Of a stretch of DNA of 58,478 nucleotides, positions 8,950-17,868 are shown one piece after another. The stretch lies in assembly GCA_030560485.1 (NCBI GenBank), contig JAKTTS010000029.1:1-58478 (forward strand), written 5' to 3'. The translations under genes and the position numbers were made by a program. The notes beneath the pieces are model-generated. The model was given only the letters and a program-made list of their open reading frames with translations, had not been told where the DNA came from and searched no databases. Position 1 is the stretch's first letter. Each line of letters begins with the position of its first letter. Source of the stretch: Ascoidea tarda (nom. inval.). Lineage: Eukaryota > Ascomycota > Saccharomycetes > Ascoideales > Ascoideaceae.

Positions 8950-10689
8950 ATGCCAATTGATGACTTTGATGACGACTTCCTAGATATCTACGACCACGAC
9001 GACGACAACGACCTGTCCCAGAAGTCGCCTCTGGAACCAGCCCCAGCACCTGCTCCTTCTGCTTCCTCTGCTTCCTCTGCTTCCTATCTTGCTGCTTCTC
9101 TTCCTCCCTCTGACCCCACCCCCAACACTGCTTCCTCCTCCCACGACACAATCCCCATCCCTCCCCCTGCCTCTTACTCTGACCAACCCAACCTTTCCTC
9201 TGCCGTCGCTACTGACATCCCATCCCATTCCCAAAGCAACATCAACGACTCAATCATCTCTAACGACCATCTCGCCTCCCTCCAAAACAACTCAATCTTG
9301 AGCAATCTACTATCAATCAACGACAACAACAAAAACCTCAACTCCAACTCCAACACTACTCCCACCCCCACTCCTACTCCTTCTGCTAATAATACCAATG
9401 CTAACATAAACTCGAATGACCCTAATGCAAACCTCAGTGCTGCAAGTCAAGCTCAAATGGCTGAGATTCACAGCTCAAATGTCTTCAATAAAGATCAAGG
9501 TAAAATGTTTATCGGTGGCTTGAATTGGGAGACTGACGAACACAAATTGAAATCTTACTTTTCTCAGTTTGGTGAGGTTATCGACTACACAATCATGAGA
9601 GACACCACTTCCGGTAGATCCAGAGGCTTTGGCTTTTTGACCTTTAAAGAATCAAGATCCGTCGACAAGGTCCTAAAAAACCAACACATTTTGGATGGCA
9701 AGGTCATTGACCCCAAAAGAGCCATTCCTAGAGAAGAACAAGATAAAACCGGTAAAATCTTTGTTGGTGGTATCGCTCCAGAAGTCACTCAACAAGAATT
9801 TGACATCTTCTTCTCTCAATTCGGTAACGTAATCGACGCCCAACTAATGATCGATAAAGACACCAGAAGGTCCAGAGGTTTTGGTTTTGTAACCTACGAC
9901 TCCCCAAATGCTGTCGACAAAGTTTGCCAAAATAAATTTCTCAATCTAAAAGGCAGAAACATGGAAATCAAAAGAGCTGAACCCAGAGGTGGCAAGGATG
10001 CCTCCTTAAGAGGATACAACGCCAACACTGCTCTAACACTACAACAACAGTCTTTACAACAAAACCAATTCAATCAATATTCCCAATATAACCAACCCGC
10101 TCAATCCATCCAATCTCAATCAAATCAGCCTTTAAATCAATCTCAACAGCAAATTCAGACCCAGATTCAAGCGTTCCAACAACAGTACCCTCAGTTCAAC
10201 AACATTTTTAACCAAGAAAGTACCTATGGCATGACTCCTGAAATGATCCAAGAATACTATCAAAGAATACAATACTGGATGTTACTTCAACAACAACAAC
10301 TACAATCCTCTTCCAATCCTTCAAATATCCCCAACCAACCATCCTCCCAATCCCAATCTTTAAACCAGTCCTCAAATTCAATCAACAACAACATTTTAGA
10401 TCTGTCCAACTCCATAAATTCCCCCAACAATAATATTGGTCAATCTCAGCCAATAAGACTTGGTGATAATATCAATAACTCTCCAAACAATAATTCAAAA
10501 TCAAATATATCCAATTCCTCTTCTAATAACAATCACAACACTCCAAACAGCTATAGAGAAACAAAAAGAGCCAGAAGCCCTCCCCCAAATGCTCCTAGAG
10601 GTCCAAGATCCGGAAGAAGTAGCACAAATCATAGAGGAAGAGGCATTTATGGTAGACGTGGTGGTGGCTTTCATCCATATTCAAGATGA
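8950..10689 (+). CDS. HRP1: Hrp1/Nab4, cleavage factor IB RNA-binding protein
   Basis: Hrp1 binds UA-rich polyadenylation enhancer elements in pre-mRNA 3' ends, takes part in 3' cleavage site choice and shuttles between nucleus and cytoplasm. The 579-aa protein has an acidic, Ser/Pro/Asn-rich N-terminus and two adjacent RRMs: RRM1 at about 185-260 (KMFIGGLNW, SRGFGFLTF) and RRM2 at about 267-343 (GKIFVGG, SRGFGFVTY). A Gln/Asn-rich middle follows, then an Arg/Gly-rich tail ending RGGGFHPYSR, which resembles the Kap104-type nuclear import signal of Hrp1. The start is the first ATG, 78 bp after a TATATA element. The stop is TGA, so TGA is a normal terminator in this genome. It is divergent from the ESL-type gene. 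Confidence 0.95.
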   Translation: MPIDDFDDDFLDIYDHDDDNDLSQKSPLEPAPAPAPSASSASSASYLAASLPPSDPTPNTASSSHDTIPIPPPASYSDQPNLSSAVATDIPSHSQSNINDSIISNDHLASLQNNSILSNLLSINDNNKNLNSNSNTTPTPTPTPSANNTNANINSNDPNANLSAASQAQMAEIHSSNVFNKDQGKMFIGGLNWETDEHKLKSYFSQFGEVIDYTIMRDTTSGRSRGFGFLTFKESRSVDKVLKNQHILDGKVIDPKRAIPREEQDKTGKIFVGGIAPEVTQQEFDIFFSQFGNVIDAQLMIDKDTRRSRGFGFVTYDSPNAVDKVCQNKFLNLKGRNMEIKRAEPRGGKDASLRGYNANTALTLQQQSLQQNQFNQYSQYNQPAQSIQSQSNQPLNQSQQQIQTQIQAFQQQYPQFNNIFNQESTYGMTPEMIQEYYQRIQYWMLLQQQQLQSSSNPSNIPNQPSSQSQSLNQSSNSINNNILDLSNSINSPNNNIGQSQPIRLGDNINNSPNNNSKSNISNSSSNNNHNTPNSYRETKRARSPPPNAPRGPRSGRSSTNHRGRGIYGRRGGGFHPYSR

Positions 10690-11742
10690 AATTATTAGCG
10701 ATCTAATTGTTGAAAATTTTTCAACTTTTTCTCTTCTAATGATAATGATTATATTAAAACTAATTTGTATTTTTAGATTTTTAGGATATCTTTAGTGGGT
10801 TTAAGATTTGCATTCACTTCTTTGGAGTAAAATACACAGTAAAAAAAAAATATTCTATTAAATAAGTTCTTTTTTTTTTTCTTACAATAATGCAATATTA
10901 AACCCCAATATAATTTTACATGATAAAGTTTAAGCTATGGCTAATTCAACAAAAAAACCTCAAACCAAAAGAATATTCAAAAATGATCATGGCTAATCTT
11001 TTTTTATTTTTTTTTTTTTCTTTTATTGCGAAATTTCAAAACAAATTTATTTATTAAACCCAAATCACTTTTCATCTGTGTGTATAAATTGAAACGTCTC
11101 TTTTGCGTTTGATTTTGCCTTAACTATTAAAATATTTCACAATAGTTGTAGAAATTGTAAATATATCAACTTATAGGACAATAATTCCACGCGGAATTTT
11201 AAATGAAAAAAAAAAAGAAAAAAAGGACAGTAATCAAGAAACCCAATTTGTTATTACTATCAACTGCACGACATTTACGACATATTTGAAGGGGTTAATT
11301 CAAAAAGCCAGTTGGAATCGCTCATATATAAAATAGTAGAACATGTTCCAAAGTTATTGAACAACGAACTGGAGATCGAAGTTAGGCTTTATTTTTGGTC
11401 CAATCATTGGGCTATTTGAAAGAAATTCAGATGTGTAACAGCAAAATGCTGCAAAGTATATTAATAACAATATTAGATAGCATTTCTTTCAAATATCCTA
11501 TTAAACATGCCATGAAGAAAGCTTGAGATAACTGTGTTTAGAAATACAGAATCTTCACAACAGTTAGACTATCAAACTCAAACTCGCTGTTAATAAACAA
11601 TTAGATTCTTAATGTGAAGTGCTACTAAATTCCCAAGATTAATAACAAACAGTTGTATTTATAACAAGTCTGATAGCTTCTCATTTTTCTTTTTTTTTGT
11701 TTTTCAATTTTTTTTCCACTTTATTGAAATCTGATTTCTGTT
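10690..11742. other. Intergenic region with an orphan open frame and an inverted repeat
   Basis: This is an AT-rich 1.05-kb interval. A 61-codon stop-free plus-strand frame without ATG (11234-11419) looks protein-like, with segments such as HDIYDIFEGVNSKSQLESL and NNELEIEVRLYFW. Right after it a 14-bp perfect inverted repeat (11413-11426 and 11482-11495, core TATTTGAAAGAAAT) flanks 55 bp. The last ~100 bp before the next gene are T-rich leader sequence. No known RNA gene was recognised. Confidence 0.6.
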
Positions 11743-12714
11743 ATGATTTTAAAATTTAAATCAAAAGTTTTTAATTCACTGTCATTGAGCGAGGTGGAGA
11801 ATATCTTTTTTCAAGCTTGCAACGAAGCCATTTTATCACTAGCACCAATAGAAAAAAATCAATTGAAAGAAATGTATCAAATAAATCAAAACAGTTTCAA
11901 CAAACACAAGAGCAATAACCCCAATCAAGAACAAATTAAAAACCCTTTAATTAATGGGAATATTACAATTAATAACCTCGATATCTACCAACCTTTACAA
12001 CATGAAGAAGAACAAAATGCAATGAAATTGGCTAGAAAAGCAGGAAACATTGGAATGATTAATGGTAGAGATTCCACAAAGGATATACTTTTATTATTGA
12101 ATTCTAATTTCAAGAGAAGCTTTGGAATTATTTACCACAATTTATTTCCTCAGCCTGAGATGCTGAAAAATTTCCAAACCGAAGATATAATAATTATTGT
12201 ATTTAAAGAGTTCTTAAGATTGAAGCACTTTAACCCCACAGCACTAAAATTAACGTACAACGGCAGTTCATCATCAAAATTTTCTAGTGATGCCTTACAT
12301 TTCAATTACGATGAAAAAAGAAGCTGGAAACATTTAGTTATATCCTTCACTTACATTCAGATGAAACCTGAAGAGAAAAATGCTATTCGAAAATGGGTTT
12401 CTGAGAAGCAGCAGATGTATAACAGTGAAAACATTGATCACAAGTATCAAACAAAGGATTTCCCATTGGATTTTTCAGAAGAAGAGGCTAGACTATTTTT
12501 AAATTACTATGATACCCCAAGATGGAAAGTAAACTACAAATTTCTTTGTAAAATGATCAATAATTTGATAATAGTCAATCAAAAAAGTTCATCAAATGCA
12601 TCAATTAGTGGTGGTGAGTCATTTACTGATTTCGAACAATCTAGCAGAGAAACAGACATGGAGATAAACAAAAGGATTATAAGCCAGCTGAATATCAAAT
12701 TCCACCAAAGATAA
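11743..12714 (+). CDS. Unrecognised 323-aa protein
   Basis: This is an intact single-exon frame from an ATG at 11743, ending TAA. The composition is ordinary for a folded, mostly helical protein: only a short Asn-rich segment, no signal peptide and no membrane segment. Notable stretches are the N-terminal SLSEVENIFFQACNEAIL, a central NFKRSFGIIYHNLFPQPEML followed by a very hydrophobic EDIIIIVFKEFLRLKHF, then RSWKHLVISFTYIQMK and SEEEARLFLNYYDTPRW. A weak hint is that the central block (aromatic-rich helix, hydrophobic helix, then W..L...F.YI) has a spacing reminiscent of the alpha-box of mating-type alpha1 proteins, but key residues do not match and I would not name it. The C-terminus is acidic and Ser-rich. 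It converges on GSH1. Confidence 0.75.
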   Translation: MILKFKSKVFNSLSLSEVENIFFQACNEAILSLAPIEKNQLKEMYQINQNSFNKHKSNNPNQEQIKNPLINGNITINNLDIYQPLQHEEEQNAMKLARKAGNIGMINGRDSTKDILLLLNSNFKRSFGIIYHNLFPQPEMLKNFQTEDIIIIVFKEFLRLKHFNPTALKLTYNGSSSSKFSSDALHFNYDEKRSWKHLVISFTYIQMKPEEKNAIRKWVSEKQQMYNSENIDHKYQTKDFPLDFSEEEARLFLNYYDTPRWKVNYKFLCKMINNLIIVNQKSSSNASISGGESFTDFEQSSRETDMEINKRIISQLNIKFHQR

Positions 12715-13321
12715 AAAGTGAATAGTAGGTCAATGTCAAAATATCTAAACAATATTATCAGATATTATTAGATATAGATAGATATGGTATATACAGCATC
12801 CAAATAAACCCACAGTTTTTTAAATCTGCTCTCAGCGTCCATACAAATCCGACTAAAAGTAAACAAAACCAATGAACGTGATTTCCCTACTTTTGGCTGA
12901 ATACAGCTATATTAGTCAGTGCTGATATAGCTTGAGAAATTTCAGAAGTATGGAATTGCACGTGCCTGTATTTGGTTTGGAGATGGCAGGGTTGCGCCAT
13001 CCATCACATGCCTATTTGTGGCGCGAGGATGAGCCATCGTTGTGCTGACTGAACATTGACCAAGCGGGAGATATGCACGATTAGGTTTTGTTGGCGTTGC
13101 CCGCCGACGTTGCCCAGCGGCTTTTCGTCCAAACCCCAAAAAAGCTGAGAGTGACCCATTTTGTTGGCTTTAGATTATGGGAAAGGAACTGGAAGGAGAG
13201 CGCAAACTGTGTCTGGACTGTGCAAATCACAAACCCAAACCATCATAACAAAACAATCTATGATGCGAATATTAATGTATTTGAATCTATGAGTGTTTAA
13301 TTTAACAAAAATTGTAGAATT
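12715..13321. other. Convergent intergenic region with an unexplained GC-rich island
   Basis: Although it lies between two 3' ends, this interval looks like a promoter or structured RNA. A GC-rich block covers about 12,950-13,250, with CACGTG at 12959-12964 and an inverted repeat in gatggc-agggttgc-gccatc near 12,983-13,002. Just before it a hairpin has perfect 8-bp arms agctatat (12905-12912) and atatagct (12925-12932). I found no tRNA boxes or snRNA landmarks, and no ATG-initiated frame worth calling. Confidence 0.6.
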
Positions 13322-15653
13322 CTATATTTTTGAACGAAGTAAAAACTGTGTGATATCAAGCCCAAAAAACCCTTTTAGTATTTCTTCATTATCCAACTGT
13401 GTTATGCTTTTCGCTCTCATACAAAGATCGTAGTTTATGGCTTCACTGACTACCGAGTCCTTTTTATAGTCTTTATGCGTCAAGACAAAGTTTCTGATAT
13501 AAGATGCAATGGTTGGTATATCTCCTGATGCACGCTTTTCTATCAACAAAAGATACATAAAAATTCTTTCTTTATCAGCAAGATCTTTTTCCAGTTTGGA
13601 GTTAATTTCTTGAGCAAATTCCTCATTTAAAAATCGTTTGACAAGTGGGATTAAGCCAATGAATGATCTACTTCCATTAACGATTTCATTAACGGAGTAC
13701 TTTTGTTGTATGTGACTGAAATTTTTATTACCATTTAAGGCATTTCCATTGGTTTTACAAATACCATTTCCATTAGCTTTGGAGATACCATTAGCTTTAC
13801 AAATAGCATTTCCATTGATAGCGTTCCCATTGGCTTTATGGATACCATTACCATTTGCATCAGTTTCTTTGGTCTTCTGATTGACATAGCCATTCAGCAG
13901 TTGTTTATTTATACTTTTGTTAGTATAACTTGTTTTTATTTGATCAACAGAGAGATTTTCAAAGGTAATGTCTTTGCGAAAGTAGAATTTTTCGTTCAAA
14001 GCACTGTTGACATTATGAGCTAGTTTCATATTTGCATCAATACTTGATATTGGAATGTAAAAATTTGGTTGGTATTTTAAGATGGCTCTAGCAACCAAGA
14101 TCATGAATACGGAGTAAGCAGCATTTTCGAAATCTGTGATTTGAATTTCCATAGGTCTAAATTCAACTCTCCAACCTGGGGATTTAGCGAAATCATCTTC
14201 AGTTGTGACAGTTGAAGGAGGTTTAAAGCGTAAGGTTTGCCAGTTGGTAGATTGGATATTTTCAAAGTGATCAGTATCAATGGAGTTATCTTGTTTTATC
14301 TTTTCAGAAAACAAGCTGATTGGATCTCTTATGAATAAATGAGCAAAGTGGCTTGATAATTGATGATCAAAGCCATTTTGTATTAAATAGTCCAAGGTGG
14401 AAGAATCTTTTTCAGAATTTATATCATTATAGTAAGATTTGAAGTTTGGAGATCCTCCAAGGTACTGATCAATGGAATCGTATCTTGATTTCTGAATTCT
14501 GATTAGATTGTTGATTTGCGATCCATCAATGCCACCAGATGGTTTGTGATTTGAATCCAATGGATCCAGACCTCTTTCAATGGGAGTTCTATCATCAACA
14601 GCCATAGAGATGACGTTCCATCTAACGTCTTGGTTAGACAAAAAGCCTCGAAAAACCGGAGCAGCAGCCGATAAGGAGAGCATTACTGGAGTGAGTGGAG
14701 CTAAGGAGTCGTAGAGGTATCTAGACCAAAACAAGTTGGGGGCCTGCATTGTAATTTGAAGACAAGAGCAGCCCATACCAAATACCATTGCATCCATGTA
14801 TATGTGGTTAGGTTTGGCAGCACCGAGAAGATGTTCATTATCTTCAAAATATATCAGCCTATTCGTTACTGATTGATCAATTGTGGATGAATTAGTATGC
14901 TGATCAATAAATAAAGGGATGTTTATCGAAACTTTTGAGCCTCTTCTGTTTCTAATGTTTTTGGTGAGAGTAGCAAATCTGGGATGACGATTAATTACTT
15001 TGTTATTGACAAATAATGATTTGGCGGCATCAGTTGATTTATGCAAGTCATTAGAAGATTGTGGGAAAGTAAAATTGGAACAACCCAACCTTGGGAAAGA
15101 AGTTAAAGTTAAAGGATAGACATCTTTATTAGAGTTTTTGTATCCAGGGATGTTTCTGTTATTTAAAAAGTCCAATATAATGTTTCTTCGAGCAACCATG
15201 TTTTTCTCAACGTAGAGGAAATCGGAAAAAACAGAGCCGTTGTAGGGATTTCCAGGAGTAGCCTCCAACATGAATCTACCATATTCGGGATGAAATGAAA
15301 CATCTAAGCTCTGAGTGGTTTCATCAGAGTTTTGTAGTTCATCGAGAATGTAGTCGCTATCAATACTTAATGAAGCATTTCTGTTATTGTAGTCTTTATT
15401 ATCAAAAAAAAGAAGAAAATATTCCACTTCGTCTCCCCATAAAAAAGGGCTGTTATTTCGACTTTGGTTGGATTTAAACATTTGAAGTAATTGGATTCTT
15501 CCATGGTGGTGAACCAAGGAAGAATACTTTTGAGATTGCTCAAATGGTAAGGGAGTTCCCTGGGATCTTATTCACAAACCAATATTAGTATGCTAGAATG
15601 AAATAAAAAACGAGGTTCTGAAGATCATCTATCGATACATACAGCAAGCCCAT
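13322..15653 (-). CDS. GSH1: Gsh1, gamma-glutamylcysteine synthetase (one intron near start)
   Basis: This enzyme performs the first, rate-limiting step of glutathione synthesis, ATP-dependent joining of glutamate and cysteine. Family blocks are clear: FLWGDEVEYFLL, SFHPEYGRFMLEATPGNPYN, GFGMGCSCLQ-type YMDAMVFGMGCSCLQ, AAAPVFRG, NQDVRWNVIS, HFENIQSTNWQTLRFKPPS and GWRVEFRPMEIQ. Without splicing the frame has no ATG. Exon 1 (15653-15643, ATGGGCTTGCT) is followed by a GTATGT donor, a TACTAAT branch site (15590-15584) and exon 2 from 15566, a 76-bp intron, giving MGLLSQGTPLPFE against MGLLALGTPLQWFE in S. cerevisiae. The alternative GTATCG donor with the CAG acceptor gives MGLLYGTPL. The product is 751 aa, longer than the 678 of S. 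cerevisiae, partly from an NGN/KANGN-type repeat insertion encoded at about 13,730-13,865. Confidence 0.95.
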
Positions 15654-17152
15654 CTGTTGAATTCAGAGTGTTTTTTTATGGATGTATTATGATAAGTATC
15701 TCTCACTGAGAAGAAAATGAAACAGACAGTAAAGAGAATCTGTGAAAAAACAATTAATCGAAGAGGTAAAAAGAAATTTAACCACAATTTAAAAAAAGAT
15801 ATTACTAATCAAAGGAAGAGCACAAAAATTTTCCAAGGCCTGTATTTGCGAGACAAATTGGCTCATTTCCGCTAGGACCTTCTCTTTCGAAGCACAAAGA
15901 GAACCCACAATAAGTAAAAAATGAATTGGAAAGGTCGAATTTTGACCAATCTCCCGTGACATACTCTCTATTCCCTAGCCAATCACAGACAAGAACTGCC
16001 ATCACTTATGCTTTGTGCTGATAAAGCCCAGCATCAGTTCTTAAGGGAACAACACACCGAATAGGAAGGGCTTTCCTCCACAGAGATGTAGAAACAGGAA
16101 AATTTTCAACGGTCCCATGCTCCCTTCCAGTCTAATCGAATCTCAAACCATCTATCTCACTACCTATCAGAGAAAGAACCCAAACGGTTTACCGCAGAAT
16201 CATCTGCCTATTATCTAACTTTCCAATATTCATGGAACCAAAAAGAAAAGAATATATTCAAGCTCCAACAGTTGAGGTAGCGAAATGAAGGACGAAGATG
16301 AAGGAATCCAGTGGATGATGAAGTCAAACATCCAGTTAAACGGGGGCAAGAAGTCATACAGTTAGAGGACCATTAGCAGGCAGAACTGAGAAGAGGGATC
16401 TGGAGAGTTTGTGCAGTTTTTTTGGAAGCAGCAAAAGACGCTGTGCTTCTTGAGCTTCTGCTTCTTACACACCACGAATGGACCACCGTGGCGGAACTGC
16501 CATTGGGGAATTCGATCGAAAACAGTAGACCGGAGTACCTGTCGGCAATAGCAAGCATTAACACGCGGAGCAAGGGCCTTGAGGTGCAGACCTCGAGGTA
16601 GTATTTCTCGGCGCACAGATCTCTACACAAGTAGTAATTCTCAGACCCCACAAGTAGCAATCACGTGTTTATTGACTGGAATGGGATGGTGGCGGCGGAA
16701 GGCTGCGCCGACCAAACCGGATCTCTCGGTTTTAAGCCAAAAGCGCAGGAGAAGCAGAAGCAGCACAGGAAGCAGAAACAGAAGCAGCACAGGAAGGAAG
16801 CGAAGCAGGTGAAAAAGAGAGGGAGAAAACAGAGCCGAAGAACGCAAAGAAACAGAAGCCTGGACGTCACGACTCTGCCGGCGCTTGTAGAGTCAGAACG
16901 TTTGTTTGGGACCAGCAGAGCGGTGTTTACAAGCCCAGACCACTATCGTTCACGCCATACTCGCGATACTTCCTCTGCTGTTTCTGCTTCTGCTTTTTCT
17001 TCTGCTTCTGCTTCAGCTTTTGCTTCTGCTTGTTCTTCTTCTGCGATTCTTATATATGGATGATCATCATATAGCTTTACTTATCTCTCTCTTCTTTCAC
17101 CAACACTTGTCTTTCTACTTTCCTTGCAACATTCTTACTTTTTTTTTTCACA
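15654..17152. promoter_or_regulatory. Long divergent upstream region, GSH1 / Msn2-4-type gene
   Basis: This is 1.5 kb between two divergent starts. It contains a TGAAACA motif near 15,718, CACGTG at 16662-16667 inside a GC-richer block (about 16,440-16,930), an Arg/Lys-codon-like purine repeat (16,750-16,870), and a TATATAT element at 17051-17057, about 100 bp upstream of the zinc-finger gene. A short T-tract precedes that ATG. Several small open frames exist on both strands but none is recognisable. The length fits a heavily regulated stress factor gene. Confidence 0.6.
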
Positions 17153-17827
17153 ATGAATTCCACAGATCAACTCAATAACATACATAACATAACCACCATA
17201 AAGAACCAAATAAATAGCCAGCCCAATCAACCCAATAATCAATCAAATACTCCTGGCTATAACAATAATCTTATAAATGAAATATTCAGCAGTGTCGATC
17301 TACTCAACATCAACAATCAGTCTTTATTGCTCTCAAACAACTCGCTCTACACCAACAATTTCACCAACTTAACAAATCACCAAGACCAGTTCAATGATCT
17401 CAATCAAATCAACCAATTGAACAATCTAAATGGTTTCAATAATCCAAATGGCCTAAACAATCTACACAATTTAAATGACTTAAGCGACTTCAATGGTTTA
17501 AATGACCTAAATGATTTGTCTAACTTAAACCAATCAAACATTCTAAAAGATAACTACAATGACGATTTTCTTTTCGCTTTGAACAACAAAGACACTGACA
17601 CTAATTTTGAAAACAACATAAATATTCACTCAAATATTACTACTGACGACGACATTGACGACATCGATAACACCAATGATATCGTTGATAACGATGACAC
17701 CACAAGCATAAAAACTGCCATCTCATTAACTGACCTAATCTTCTACAAAGAAGAATCTGATCCTAAATTTACTGAACTTGAAGACTTTCTATCGTCTCAA
17801 AATACTTCCTCCGATACTACTACACCA

Positions 17828-17868
<41 letters not shown>

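Noticed and set aside
11413-11495. 14-bp inverted repeat as the ends of a small transposon
   Set aside because: Only 55 bp lie between the arms and no target-site duplication is evident; a chance or transcript hairpin is more likely.
15801-15916. TACTAAT on the plus strand followed by a protein-like frame containing FARQIGSFPLGPSLSKHKEN
   Set aside because: No ATG, no good donor, nearest in-frame acceptors are too close to the branch site or out of phase, and I do not recognise the peptide.
15805-16002. 65-codon Cys-containing minus-strand frame upstream of GSH1
   Set aside because: Starts with ATG but matches nothing known, and lies in the GSH1 upstream region; may be a uORF, not called.
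16362-16660. Overlapping minus-strand frames of 84 and 95 codons in the GSH1/zinc-finger gene interval
   Set aside because: Two frames are open at once in a GC-richer block, so openness is compositional; no recognisable domain.
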